Of a DNA stretch of 64,000 nt, positions 17,246 through 26,369 are shown piece by piece; positions within the stretch are counted from its first letter, which is position 1, and every line of letters begins with the position of its first letter. Made by a program: the position numbers and the translations under genes. The notes below the pieces were generated by a model. That model searched no databases and had not been told where the DNA came from. It saw only the letters and a program-made list of their open reading frames with translations. The DNA is taken from assembly GCA_027623235.1 (NCBI GenBank), contig JAQBVJ010000017.1:1-64000 (forward strand). Reading direction: 5' to 3'. Source of the DNA: Planctomycetota bacterium. GTDB lineage: Bacteria > Planctomycetota > Planctomycetia > Planctomycetales > Planctomycetaceae.

Positions 17246-18514
17246 TCAGTGACCGATGCCGACCGCCGCCAGGTTTCCGTTTTCGTCGAACGGCATTTCG
17301 AAGGGGCCGTCGATGACCTCCAGGTCGTCGCGATCGGCGACTTCGGCAAGGCATGCTTCACTCACCAGGACCTCGCCTAGATGGAGTGTGTCCGCGATCT
17401 GGACGACTCGCGCGTTTTCCGGTTCGACAAAGCCGACGGTCGCCAGGGCATTCTCGATGACCTCGCGGTCTGAATCGAAGTGGCAGGGGATGCCGGCGGC
17501 CGACGGGTGCCCGCCGGTCAGCGAGTTGATGGCCGTGATTTTTTTGTCGACGGCCTGAGCCGTCCGCGTGTTCGTGAATTCGGCCATGCCCAGCCCACAC
17601 GCGTTGCCGTGAGTCGCCTCGGTCAGCCCGCGAACGAAAATGCGTCGCACCTTGACTTTGTCTTTTTCTGTCGCGGCATGATCGTTGTATTTTCGGCCGA
17701 TGATGTTTGTGTCCATGCCACTGCCGCTGATGTTCTTGCCGATCTCGTCAATGATCAGCAGTTGGACCGAATCGAACGGCAGCTTCGGCATCGCCTCGAC
17801 AGAGAGCTTGAGGAGCTCGCATTCGCGCTCGTAGAAGTTCCCGGGAGCAACCGCCTCGATGGTTCGAGTTTCGTCGTAAGCGTTTTCGACGATCGCGACT
17901 CCGCACAGGATGTCGCACTTTCGGAGCACAGATTCGGCGACGGCCTGAATGATCTCGGTGAAGCTGTAATCCAGAATCGCGCGGTGATAAATCTTCGCGC
18001 CGGCGTGCTTGCCCAGGCCGATGAGCATCATCTTGTGCAGCCCGGATTCGATCGGCCCCACGAAGCTGGTGTGCGGTTTGACTCGGCCACAGACAATGAC
18101 GTGGTCGCACTCGAAGGCCACTTTGTCGAAGTGGACCGGGATGCCGTGCGACGTTTCGTCAACGACCACGGTCTCCATGCTCGCCCGGATTTCCGCTCCG
18201 GTAAATTCCTCTGTGACTCCGTAGCCCTCGATGATGGCCCGTTGTCCTTCCGCGGTTCCTCCGCCGTGGCTGCCCATCGCCGGCACGATGATCGGCACGC
18301 CGCCCACCGACTTCACGTGATCGCAGATCGATTTGATGATGAGGGCGATGTTGGCGATGCCGCGGCTGCCGGCCGTGATGGCGATAGTTTGTCCGCTGTG
18401 AACCTTCTCACCGAGATTCAACGCGGCCATCTGCGATTCGACCTCAGCGGGAATGTCGTCGATTTTCGGAGCGTGAAACTTCTGCCGAACGCGAGCCATC
18501 CGCGGAAAAGCCAT
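17246..18514 (-). CDS. LarA-like (DUF2088) nickel-dependent racemase family protein
   Basis: A 422-residue cytoplasmic protein with the DUF2088 N-terminal domain of lactate racemase LarA and relatives. Conserved pieces include AITAGSRGIANI near residue 50, VPAMGSHGGGTAEGQ, and VCGRVKPHTSFVGPIESGLHK, where the His and Lys match the region that in LarA holds the nickel-pincer cofactor. LarA interconverts lactate enantiomers; relatives in this family act on other 2-hydroxyacids, so the substrate is open. The cofactor-making genes larB, larC and larE are not in the window. The ATG at 18514 is supported by an AGGAG site 9 nt upstream; the frame is open further upstream without a better start. Confidence 0.8.
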   Translation of the reverse strand: MAFPRMARVRQKFHAPKIDDIPAEVESQMAALNLGEKVHSGQTIAITAGSRGIANIALIIKSICDHVKSVGGVPIIVPAMGSHGGGTAEGQRAIIEGYGVTEEFTGAEIRASMETVVVDETSHGIPVHFDKVAFECDHVIVCGRVKPHTSFVGPIESGLHKMMLIGLGKHAGAKIYHRAILDYSFTEIIQAVAESVLRKCDILCGVAIVENAYDETRTIEAVAPGNFYERECELLKLSVEAMPKLPFDSVQLLIIDEIGKNISGSGMDTNIIGRKYNDHAATEKDKVKVRRIFVRGLTEATHGNACGLGMAEFTNTRTAQAVDKKITAINSLTGGHPSAAGIPCHFDSDREVIENALATVGFVEPENARVVQIADTLHLGEVLVSEACLAEVADRDDLEVIDGPFEMPFDENGNLAAVGIGH

Positions 18515-18648
18515 CGTGTATCTCCTGAGGACGAAGCGGGAAGATCGCTTCGGGAAGTCTTCGTTGTGAACCGCCGAACTGGCAGATTCGAGACCGCAGG
18601 TTATTCCGGAGAGCTCGAAACGGGAAATCAACGCTCCCCGAAACCGGT

Positions 18649-19608
18649 CTACAGCCAGCCGCCACGTTTCATGAAGAACGACAGGCCGCCAACGATCATC
18701 ACCACAAGGCACCAGAACCCACCGTATCCGTAAGGAAGCTGAAGCTCGGGCATGTATCGAAAATTCATCCCGTAAACACCGACCAGAAACGACAGCGGCA
18801 GAAACAGCGCGCTGATCACTGTCAATCGCGTTACGAAATGATTCGTCCGGTGAGTAACGATCCCCATGTAGAGGTTCAGCGATTCGGACAGCACTTCCCG
18901 CTCGGTCGTAATGTCGGCACTCATCCGGTCCAGCAGTCCGGCTTTCTTTTCGAGGAACGGTTGAGTGGTCTGCGGGATGAACGGCGACAGCCGGGTCGAC
19001 ATATCGTGAAAGACCTCTCGGGCGCCGATCACAATTTTGGAAAACTCAAGGATCGTGCGCATCAGTGTCGCGACTTCGCCAAAGATTGCGTCATCCGTGT
19101 TGCCAAACAGTTTCGTTTCGATCTGCTCAGTTCGATTGGCGACCTGTTGCTGGGCGTTGCTGTAACACCGCGTGAGGTGGTCGACCAGTTCGAAGTGCAG
19201 AAATCCTGGTGACTTTGCAACGTACCGGAAATTTCGGCTGTAGGACTCCTGCATCCCTCGAATTACCAATGACTCATGCCGGTGCACAGTCAGAATGAAG
19301 CCGTCGCCGAAGAAGACGTCGATTGGACCGACCGTGAGGTGGTTGCCGTCGACTGCCGCGTCACTGACCTGGAAGTGCATCCAGTCGTCGGCATCGTTGA
19401 CCCGGGCGATGTTACGCTCGAGTTGAGCGGCGATTGGTTCCTTCGGGTTGGCGCAGTATTCGGACAACACGGCTTCTGTTGAGGTGACATCCTCTGCGGA
19501 AAGGTCGATCCAGCAGAACAGGTCTTTCTGATGCGACCTGGTGAGCTCGTCCAGCGTCACAGTCCGCTCTGTCTTCGTTTCGAAATTCAGCTCGACTGCA
19601 AAGAACAT
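18649..19608 (-). CDS. corA: CorA-family magnesium/cobalt transporter
   Basis: A 319-residue CorA-type divalent cation channel. A long soluble, largely helical N-terminal domain leads to two C-terminal membrane helices: the first (LTVISALFLPLSFLVGVYGMNF) ends in the signature YGMNF that forms the selectivity mouth, the second is FWCLVVMIVGGLSFFM, followed by a short basic tail. Homopentamers in the inner membrane conduct Mg2+ (also Co2+ or Ni2+). The ATG at 19608 is preferred; a TTG six codons upstream is less likely. The neighbouring LarA-like gene may use nickel, but co-function is not implied. Confidence 0.93.
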   Translation of the reverse strand: MFFAVELNFETKTERTVTLDELTRSHQKDLFCWIDLSAEDVTSTEAVLSEYCANPKEPIAAQLERNIARVNDADDWMHFQVSDAAVDGNHLTVGPIDVFFGDGFILTVHRHESLVIRGMQESYSRNFRYVAKSPGFLHFELVDHLTRCYSNAQQQVANRTEQIETKLFGNTDDAIFGEVATLMRTILEFSKIVIGAREVFHDMSTRLSPFIPQTTQPFLEKKAGLLDRMSADITTEREVLSESLNLYMGIVTHRTNHFVTRLTVISALFLPLSFLVGVYGMNFRYMPELQLPYGYGGFWCLVVMIVGGLSFFMKRGGWL

Positions 19609-19694
19609 GGAGGGCCCTCGGGTCAATCTCGGTGCCCTGCCAGCTTACACAGAAGAGGACCTTTGTGCAGCAAGTCGGTCTGTCTGAGTCGACT

Positions 19695-20057
19695 TCATTT
19701 CCCGCTTAGCGCTTCGATGGCTTCCTGTTGAGTCTCGTAGATGCCCCAGAGTTTTTCGACATTCGTGACTCTGAGCACGTCGACGCAAACTCCCGACGCA
19801 CAGCACATCGCGATTGTTCCGCCACGCTGGGAAAGCCGGTTCCAGACACGGAAGACGACGCCAAGAAATCCCGAAGCAAAGAAACGAGTCCGCGACAGGT
19901 CGAAGACCAGTTTCGGCGGATCGATCGTCTTTGCCAGACTCAGAAGTCGGTCCGACGCGGCAGTGAGATGTTCTTCATCCAGGTTGTCGTACTCAATGCC
20001 AAGTACGGCAATGGTCACGCCATCGACTTCGAGGACTTCAATGTCAGATTGTTTCAT
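19695..20057 (-). CDS. STAS-domain protein (anti-sigma factor antagonist-like)
   Basis: A 120-residue single-domain STAS protein. It shows the fold's pattern of strands and helices: VDGVTIAVLGIEYDNLDEEH, PPKLVFDLSRTRFFASGFLGVVFRVWNRL, GGTIAMCCASGVCVDVLRVTNVEKL. At the position where SpoIIAA-like antagonists carry the phosphorylatable serine (D-x-S-G-x-x-x-L) this protein has FFASGFLG, so the serine is conserved. It could therefore take part in a partner-switching signalling pathway, but no anti-sigma kinase or PP2C phosphatase lies nearby. Confidence 0.85.
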   Translation of the reverse strand: MKQSDIEVLEVDGVTIAVLGIEYDNLDEEHLTAASDRLLSLAKTIDPPKLVFDLSRTRFFASGFLGVVFRVWNRLSQRGGTIAMCCASGVCVDVLRVTNVEKLWGIYETQQEAIEALSGK

Positions 20058-20367
20058 CAATGCCCCTTGCTTGCGAACAGCGGCCCACTGTTTTTCGAAT
20101 TGGACGTTTCAAATTTGCCCGTGTTGCATTTTGGAATGCTGCGTCCCAGTGAGCAGGATCATACGAAAAGTGAGTCGCGTCGTCTCGCCATCGATCACCG
20201 ATGCGGGAAACCGCCGTTCCTGGACGATGTGCTGCTTTGCAACCCGTTGAAAAAGTAGCGGGACGGAGCAAGCCGTCAGGTCAGAACGCATTTTTCCATG
20301 CAAAACCGGGCGGCTCGCGACGCTCCGCTACATGGCTCGGACTGTTTCACCGGGCTGATAGACCGTC
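20058..20367. other. intergenic region upstream of STAS gene
   Basis: No gene is supported here. It holds an imperfect inverted repeat: GTAGCGGGACGGAGC around 20255-20270 faces GCGACGCTCCGCTAC around 20316-20331, which could be a terminator for transcripts entering from either side or another dispersed repeat. The promoter of the STAS gene should also lie here but is not identifiable. Confidence 0.4.
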
Positions 20368-21798
20368 TTAGACCTTCTTCCGTTTCCATCGGCCTCGATG
20401 AAAGTAGATCATCAAACCGGCGGCTCGCAGAATGACGTCGATCCCCATTCCGGCCCAGGCTCCGGTCAGGCCGAACCCCATCTCGACGGCCAGCCAGTAA
20501 CTGACCGTCAGTCGAACACAGTAAATGCCCAGGACGTTGGCAATCAGAGGCGGCATCGTATCACCGGCTCCCCGGATCGCGATCGAATAAACAATCGAGA
20601 AGGTGAGCGGCAGTTCGAATAACGCGAGCAGCCTCATCGCGGGGACGCCGGCTGCCGACACGGCCGGATCCTCATGCATGAATCCGTAAATCGAGGCGGC
20701 TCCGAAGTAAAAGAACAGACCGGTCAAGCACGCAATCAGGCTGGCCTGGAGAGCCGCTTCGTGTGCCCCGCGAGTCGCCCGGGCCGGCTGGTTCGCTCCC
20801 AGGCACTGTCCAATCAGTGTCGCGGCTGCGATTCCGAACGCTGACGCTGGCAGATAATTCAGAGCCTCCACCTGAATGCCGATGATGTGAGCCGCGAAAA
20901 TCGCGCTGCTGCCTCCGTCCTGATCCAGGCTGGCGATGATCTTCAGAAACAGAAAATGGCCTCCCCACAAAAGAAGCCCGTCCGCGGCAGCCGGTGCTCC
21001 GATGCGAAGAATTCGTCGAGCTGTTTCCGTGTCAGCCCACGTCGCTTTACTGAGCGACGTTTTGAGACCCCAGCTTCCTCGACACAGCACAAAAACCATG
21101 ATGCACGCACCGACGAATCGAGCGGCGATCGTCCCATAAGCAAGGCCGTCCACGCCGAGCGACCAGAACCGCGGGTCTTCATCGCCGAGCACAAGCACGC
21201 CCGAGAAGACGATGTTCAACGCACTCACCAGGCCGAGAATCATCATCGGCGTCCACGTGTTTCCGGCTCCGCGCAGGGCTGCTCCGCCGATCAGCAGGAT
21301 GCTCGAAAAAACGTGTCCGAAACAGGCCAGCTGCAGGTATCGCGTCGACAGAGCCCGACTGGTCGCGTCCGTTCCCAGCATCCCGGTCAACAAGGCGGCC
21401 GAGCAGTAAACGGCGAGGATGCCAAGCACTCCTATCACCAGTGACAGAGCCAGCGCGCAACTGGCGGCGCGACTGGACTGGTCTTTCTCACCCGCGCCCC
21501 AGTGTCGAGCGACCAGCGCGGTGGCCCCGGTGCCGATCAGCGAAAACAACAGCTCGACCAGCCAGTTGACGTAGTTGCCCGTGCCGACGGCAGAGGTGGG
21601 AGCCGCGCTCAACTCGCCACTCACTCTCACCCGTCCGGACAGCCACGTATCGGTGAGACCGACCATCGAATTCAGCAGCTGCTCAGCGATGATCGGCGCC
21701 GCAAGGATCAGCACCGCCCAACGCAGGTTCCCGTGCAGCAACCGTTCGGTCCGGATGTCGAGCGTCGCGTCCTGCGGACCGGAATCAGGCTCGGGCAT
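20368..21798 (-). CDS. MATE-family multidrug/Na+ antiporter
   Basis: A 476-residue inner-membrane protein with about 12 hydrophobic helices in two similar halves, as in MATE transporters, which export drugs or metabolites in exchange for Na+ or H+. The N-terminal half carries AAPIIAEQLLNSMVGLTDTW and the second half PASAFGIAAATLIGQCLGANQPARA, matching the conserved MATE motifs. The C-terminus is basic (HRGRWKRKKV), fitting a cytoplasmic end. It is followed by the STAS gene over 300 nt downstream, so probably a single-gene unit. Confidence 0.92.
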   Translation of the reverse strand: MPEPDSGPQDATLDIRTERLLHGNLRWAVLILAAPIIAEQLLNSMVGLTDTWLSGRVRVSGELSAAPTSAVGTGNYVNWLVELLFSLIGTGATALVARHWGAGEKDQSSRAASCALALSLVIGVLGILAVYCSAALLTGMLGTDATSRALSTRYLQLACFGHVFSSILLIGGAALRGAGNTWTPMMILGLVSALNIVFSGVLVLGDEDPRFWSLGVDGLAYGTIAARFVGACIMVFVLCRGSWGLKTSLSKATWADTETARRILRIGAPAAADGLLLWGGHFLFLKIIASLDQDGGSSAIFAAHIIGIQVEALNYLPASAFGIAAATLIGQCLGANQPARATRGAHEAALQASLIACLTGLFFYFGAASIYGFMHEDPAVSAAGVPAMRLLALFELPLTFSIVYSIAIRGAGDTMPPLIANVLGIYCVRLTVSYWLAVEMGFGLTGAWAGMGIDVILRAAGLMIYFHRGRWKRKKV

Positions 21799-21994
21799 GG
21801 GGAGAATTCAAGGCAGGAGAGTCGCCACGGGAGTTTGTTTCCTCGTGACAGAGGCGTCAGTACAGAGGCAGTCAGTCTTGAGCATCAATTGTGACCGCGC
21901 GACCGGCAGTCGTCGAGCTGCCCAGCCTGCACGCGATGTCGCGACACAAGTGCTCCCTCATCCTTTTCTCGTCCGGAAGGAAAGGGGATGTGAC

Positions 21995-22804
21995 TCAGCT
22001 CGGCGGAGTCCAGATGAGGCTCGGCCCAGGGTCGTCTGCGCTGGATGCGCGAGGCAGTCGCCTCGCCTTCATTCGAACATAAGGCGCAATGAATCGGCCG
22101 CGGTGGCGGAAGTGGCCGGGCTTTGCGTTCGGGTCGCCGCGGTACGGTTCGCGGAAATCCTCGATCACGAACCCCGCTCGACACAGTTCGCCGACCAGTT
22201 GATCCCAGCGGTGCATGTACTCCGTCGTGCCCGATTCGCGGTACGACGTGTCCGTCGCGGCCGGCAGCGGACCCTCGTGGTAGTAGTCGACTCCGATGAC
22301 GTAGTTGTCGCGCTGGTCGCGGCGGACGATCTGCAGGCTGGTCGGCTGCTTGTGCTGGCTGATGTAGGTGGAGTTGTCTTTCGCAACGCGGGCAATCTCG
22401 CGGTAGACCTTGCCGATGTCCGCGACGTAGCACGTGCTGACCGGCTGGTGGACGATGTCAAAGCTGGCTTCCGGCAGAGCGGAGAGATCGTCCATCGAGG
22501 CTTCGACCGCTGTGACTTTCACTCCGCGTCGCTCCGCTTCGCGCCGGTCGAGCTTCAGCATGGAGGGACTCAAATCGACAACGGTGACGTTGGCTCCGGC
22601 AGCGGCGTAGAGGATCGACTGCCAGCCACCTCCGCCGGCCAGGCACAGCACGTTCAGGCCGCTCACCGAAAGCGGCAGCCAGCCTCGTCCGTCGAGCGTT
22701 CGCAACGGGTCGCGAAGTTCCTCGTCAGTCGCGACTTTTGCAAACTGACTGCCGGTGTCGGCAAGTCGGTTCCAGGCGACGCGGTTCTGGCTGAGGTCGG
22801 TCAT
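21995..22804 (-). CDS. class I SAM-dependent methyltransferase
   Basis: A 269-residue cytoplasmic methyltransferase of the Rossmann-fold class I type. SAM-binding motif I is VLCLAGGGGWQSILYAAAGA near residue 50, then VTVVDLSPSMLKLDRREAE (acidic residue binding ribose) and the late SFDIVHQPVSTCYVADIGKVYREIARV, where the usual catalytic strand is. A short His/Tyr-rich segment near residue 150 (YVIGVDYYHEGPLP) is particular to this type. Similar proteins methylate small molecules; the substrate is unknown. Upstream of the ATG lies the paired repeat at 22820-22940. Confidence 0.85.
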   Translation of the reverse strand: MTDLSQNRVAWNRLADTGSQFAKVATDEELRDPLRTLDGRGWLPLSVSGLNVLCLAGGGGWQSILYAAAGANVTVVDLSPSMLKLDRREAERRGVKVTAVEASMDDLSALPEASFDIVHQPVSTCYVADIGKVYREIARVAKDNSTYISQHKQPTSLQIVRRDQRDNYVIGVDYYHEGPLPAATDTSYRESGTTEYMHRWDQLVGELCRAGFVIEDFREPYRGDPNAKPGHFRHRGRFIAPYVRMKARRLPRASSADDPGPSLIWTPPS

Positions 22805-22819
22805 GGAATCTGCCGTAGG

Positions 22820-22940
22820 GTGGGCCGAGCGAAGCGAGTCTCACCGGAAAGGCGGCGTGCAAACAGCCAGGTCGAGTCAACGATCAGAACAAACACGCCT
22901 CGCGTGTGTCGACTGGTGAGGCTCGCTTCGCTCGGCCCAC
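22820..22940. repeat. inverted pair of the GGCCGAGCGAAGCGAG repeat
   Basis: Arm 22820-22845 (GTGGGCCGAGCGAAGCGAGT then CTCACC) and arm 22915-22940 are inverted copies with a single mismatch in 26 bp, 69 bp apart. The arrangement of two inverted arms around a short unique core with GTAG just outside looks like a miniature non-autonomous element or a BIME. A third copy is at 2947-2979. It lies in the spacer between two reverse-strand genes. Confidence 0.8.
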
Positions 22941-22960
22941 CGTGGATTCATCCAGTCAAA

Positions 22961-24106
22961 TCAGCTTTGAACCAGGGCTGCGGCGTAGCCGACCAGGTCA
23001 CCACTTTCCTTGGCGGCAGCGGCCCACTTGTCTGGTTTCCCGGCTTTCTGACACAGCTCAGCAAACGAGAAAACCTGCTCATCGACGAAGCGAAGGTGCT
23101 TTGACGCCAGCTCAACGGCGGCGTCCATTCGCTCACACTTCAGAAGCAGGTCGACCATGACATAGGCAATGAGCTGCTGGTCCGGTTCGTCCGGTTCGTG
23201 TTCGAGCTTCTGTTCGAAATACTTAAGGCCCTCGTCGATGTCGCGACCGGTGAGCACTTTGAAAAACGCCTGGTGAGCCGGATAAAACTCCTCGAATGGC
23301 GGCTCGCCGGGGTATTGAAACTGCGGGTCGAGCTGGCAGCCGTACTCGCACAATTGAATGGCGAGGTCCATCTCTTTGCTTTGCGGATCGATGAACCGGG
23401 CAAATCGCACGACCGAGTTCAAATGCGAAACGTCAACGTGGTAGTTGCCTTCCTGGAAGAGCCACTCGCGGCCCATGATCATTTCGCGAAGCGTCTTCGG
23501 CCCGGCTCCCGGCGGCAGCGTCATTCGCTTGTCGACTTCTGACTTCACCGTCTGGCACAGCTCATCATAAAGATGCCGCACCATCATCGCGGCCGCCTTC
23601 TTTCGGTCATCTTCGGGGAACTGACCGATCGCCTGATCGAGAGCGGTGATCGTGTTGCAGGTTCCATTTGAGCTGAGCAGAAACTCCAGGCCGCGAACCG
23701 GATTCGCTCCTTCGTACAGCGCGATATTGATCAGAGCCTGCGACTTTTCGTAATCGTCCGGAAGGGTTGTTTCGTCGAGCTTCTTCGCGACGGCTTCCGG
23801 CTCGCCGATCGTGCGGAAGTAAACCCAGGCGTCCTGAAGTTTGCCTTCATCAAGAAGGGCCGTGCCGACTTCCCGAGCCGACTGGATGTAGCAGTTTTCA
23901 AATTCGGCTCGCTGTTCTTCCGGAACGTCCTGAAGCGATGTCGGGTTGACCGTCGGCAGGCCGAGCTCGCATTTCTTTTTCAGCAGCAGTGCGTCGAACA
24001 GCTTGTGGTAGTTCTTTTCGCTGCGAAGCGTCTCGACGAGGAAGTCGAGAGCCGCTCCCGGGCCGTCTGCAGCTTTGAGTTCGGCGATTCGGTCGAAGGT
24101 GGACAT
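22961..24106 (-). CDS. hypothetical helical-repeat protein
   Basis: A 381-residue soluble protein without signal peptide. I recognise no catalytic motif. The sequence is almost entirely helical with TPR-like pairs (LEFLLSSNGTC, QDAWVYFRTIGEPEAVAKKL, EGLKYFEQKLEHEPDEPDQQ, AVELASKHLRFVDEQVFSFAEL). It is a probable scaffold or interaction protein found in planctomycetes. The ATG at 24106 is chosen because the residues before it (basic and proline-rich) do not fit the start of a soluble helical domain. It is transcribed divergently from the RraA-like gene across 380 nt. Confidence 0.75.
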   Translation of the reverse strand: MSTFDRIAELKAADGPGAALDFLVETLRSEKNYHKLFDALLLKKKCELGLPTVNPTSLQDVPEEQRAEFENCYIQSAREVGTALLDEGKLQDAWVYFRTIGEPEAVAKKLDETTLPDDYEKSQALINIALYEGANPVRGLEFLLSSNGTCNTITALDQAIGQFPEDDRKKAAAMMVRHLYDELCQTVKSEVDKRMTLPPGAGPKTLREMIMGREWLFQEGNYHVDVSHLNSVVRFARFIDPQSKEMDLAIQLCEYGCQLDPQFQYPGEPPFEEFYPAHQAFFKVLTGRDIDEGLKYFEQKLEHEPDEPDQQLIAYVMVDLLLKCERMDAAVELASKHLRFVDEQVFSFAELCQKAGKPDKWAAAAKESGDLVGYAAALVQS

Positions 24107-24486
24107 GGAGAATCTCGGTGGGAATCTGCGAGGAGTGAGGCGACGCGGAATTCGGTCGCAGGCGGTCAATTTGAGCCGCTTAGTATGCGGAGCCGCATCC
24201 TGGATTGCAAAAGACGCAAGAAACCGTGGATCAGGAAGTCACCCGACGCGTCAGCGAGGGCGAACGTTTTTCGGGATAGCGACCTTGCTCGACTTTCGCC
24301 CTCGCTGAAGCTTCGAGGTTGTGTTTTTCAAACGCGAGTGACCAGCGGGAGCGGGCCACTCCACCCGAGCGGAAGCTCGAATAGACCGCCGGCGGCGGCC
24401 TCACACACGCTTCGGGTTATGAATCAATCGAGCTATGATTCCCCGCTTCTCGCCAACTCACCTCAATTCAACCCGCCGAGGAACCA
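24107..24486. other. divergent intergenic region with repeat-derived hairpin
   Basis: No gene is supported in this stretch. At 24251-24267 (TCAGCGAGGGCGAACGT) and 24292-24308 lie inverted copies, one mismatch in 17 bp, related to the repeat at 7563. A CTTCGGGTTATGA remnant of the same family is at 24409-24421. Promoters for the two divergent genes must lie here but no clear boxes are seen. Confidence 0.5.
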
Positions 24487-25221
24487 ATGAGCGACATTCA
24501 GGGCGTCTCCGCCGAGATTCTGGAACGACTGGGAAAATACGACACGCCGACCGTCTGCAACGTCGTCGAACTGTGGGATCTGTACCCGCGAAATACCGGC
24601 TACATGGACGGCAGCATCAAAGCGTGCTTCCCGAAAATGCCCCCGATGGTCGGCTACGCGTTGACCTCAACGTTCCGCAGCATGGGCCCGCCTCGCGGAG
24701 GCGACGTGTACTCCAGCATGGGCGATCAGATCGACGCGATCCCCAGCCTGCCCGGCCCGCCGGTCATCGTTTACCAGGACCTCGACAGCCCGTGTGCCTC
24801 CGCCACGTTCGGCGAGGTCATGTGTACGACTTATAAAACGTTCGGGGCAAAAGGCATCATCACGTCCGGCACCGGCCGCGACCTCGATCAGGTTGAGGCG
24901 ATCGATTTTCCCGCGTTCACAAACGGAACGATCTGTGCCCACGGCTTCTGCCACACGCTGCAGGTGGGAGTACCGGTCACGGTCGGCGGGATGGTCATTT
25001 ACCCGAGCGACCTGCTGCACGGCGACCTCAACGGAGTGACGCGGATTCCTCACGAAATTGCCTCGGAAATTCCCGATGCCTGCGAGGAGCTGATGAAGGC
25101 CGAGCAGATCATTCTCGACTATCTGAAGAAAGGCGATCCCAATTCCGCCGGTTTCACCGAAGCCCGCGGTGCGTGTGGAGCGGCGGTTCAGGCTCTCGCA
25201 AAAAGACTCAAAGGCGGTTAG
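24487..25221 (+). CDS. RraA-family protein (HMG-type aldolase/decarboxylase-like)
   Basis: A 244-residue member of the RraA/4-hydroxy-4-methyl-2-oxoglutarate aldolase family. Typical landmarks are LGKYDTPTVCNVVELW at the N-terminus, FGEVMCTTYKTFGAKGIITSGTGRDLDQVEA (the central strand with the GxxRD motif; Asp and Arg bind metal and substrate) and IPVTVGG-like VTVGGMVIYPSDLLHGDLNGV. Members are class II pyruvate aldolases, oxaloacetate decarboxylases or RNase E inhibitors; in planctomycetes an aldolase role in sugar-acid breakdown is more likely than RNase E control. A GAGGAA ribosome site lies 6 nt before the ATG. Confidence 0.88.
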   Translation: MSDIQGVSAEILERLGKYDTPTVCNVVELWDLYPRNTGYMDGSIKACFPKMPPMVGYALTSTFRSMGPPRGGDVYSSMGDQIDAIPSLPGPPVIVYQDLDSPCASATFGEVMCTTYKTFGAKGIITSGTGRDLDQVEAIDFPAFTNGTICAHGFCHTLQVGVPVTVGGMVIYPSDLLHGDLNGVTRIPHEIASEIPDACEELMKAEQIILDYLKKGDPNSAGFTEARGACGAAVQALAKRLKGG

Positions 25222-25267
25222 TCAGAAACGTCTGTCATTCGACCCGTTCTAAAGAGAGACCTCGCGA

Positions 25268-26272
25268 ATGCGTGACTTGAGTTGCTACCTCAGCAGCGTC
25301 TCGCTTCACGCATTCGCGGTTGCGCTGGTCACGGCGGCGGGCCTATTCGAGCCGCCTGATTTCACCGTGACGAGCGGGGGTGTTTCGATTGCCGGATCTC
25401 AGGCGAGCGTCGCGATCGACACGCGAGTCGATTTCTCAGAAACACCGCCAGTCGAGCTCGCGGAGAATTCGCCGGCGACGAATCCATTTCAGGTGGCCCT
25501 GTCTGACACAGCGACGGCTGCTGTGGCCGAGCGAAGACCGGCGCCACCGAAGGTCGACGCTCCGGCCGCTCCCGAGCGGCCGCTTGCCGCAACGCTCCCT
25601 CGCGCCATCGTTGAGCCGCTTTTGATTCCGCACGACGGATTGCTTGAGCGAATCGGCTTGCTTGAGCGAATCGGCGAGGAATCACCACAGCCGGAGCCGT
25701 CACCGCAGACCGCTGTGATCGATCCCCCGAAAACCTCCGGAAATCCGGAGACCGTCGATTCGCCCACCGAACCGTCGGCAAAGCCAGTTCCTCAACCTGC
25801 TCAAAAACCGAAACCCCCGGCCGAAAAGACGCCTCCGGCGAAACACCTCGCAGAAACAAAATCCGCGACCTCTGCGCCTCTGAGTGAAGCTCAAAAAACG
25901 AAAACGGAATCAACACCAGAACAGGAATCAACACAGCAGAGCTCCGCCAACGCAGCGGCCCCCTCTTCCAACGAGCCGACGGGAGCGAAAGTCGAACAGC
26001 AGCCGAAAAAGCTCGCGACGAATGCCAGTCCGGCTTACCCGCTCGACGCGTGGCAGCAACAGCAGGAAGGCTTGGTGTATCTGCTCGTCCGGGTTTCCAC
26101 CAGCGGCCTGGCGGACAGCGTGACGGTTCACCGGTCCTCGGGCTTCAAGTCGCTCGACGAGGCCGCCCGGAAGACGGTTCGCGGCTGGAAATTTCAGCCC
26201 GCTCTGCAAGCCGGAAAGCCGGTCGCGGCTCCCGTCGTCGTGCCGGTTCGGTTCCAGATTCAGAAGCAGTAG
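25268..26272 (+). CDS. tonB: TonB-family energy transducer
   Basis: A 334-residue TonB-type protein. One N-terminal membrane helix (SLHAFAVALVTAAGLF), a long Pro/Lys/Glu/Ala-rich periplasmic spacer (about residues 80-250), and a C-terminal TonB domain (NASPAYPLDAWQQQQEGLVYLLVRV to VRGWKFQPALQAGKPV) are seen in order. The domain should bind TonB-box receptors and pass on proton-motive energy from ExbB/ExbD. No receptor is adjacent; ExbD genes lie about 6 kb downstream on the other strand. A repeated GLLERIG peptide occurs in the spacer (IGLLERIG twice over). Confidence 0.88.
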   Translation: MRDLSCYLSSVSLHAFAVALVTAAGLFEPPDFTVTSGGVSIAGSQASVAIDTRVDFSETPPVELAENSPATNPFQVALSDTATAAVAERRPAPPKVDAPAAPERPLAATLPRAIVEPLLIPHDGLLERIGLLERIGEESPQPEPSPQTAVIDPPKTSGNPETVDSPTEPSAKPVPQPAQKPKPPAEKTPPAKHLAETKSATSAPLSEAQKTKTESTPEQESTQQSSANAAAPSSNEPTGAKVEQQPKKLATNASPAYPLDAWQQQQEGLVYLLVRVSTSGLADSVTVHRSSGFKSLDEAARKTVRGWKFQPALQAGKPVAAPVVVPVRFQIQKQ

Positions 26273-26369
26273 CCGAAGACCGCCGGTTCATCTGGCGTCG
26301 TTTTGCGAGCCCGCCTACAAACCGAGCCGTTTGTGACGTCGCCCCTGGCCTCTTTCGAATCGCAGCTTC

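Noticed and set aside
17480-18733. 417-codon forward open frame opposite the LarA-like gene
   Set aside because: Antisense shadow; the reverse frame has family motifs and a good ribosome site.
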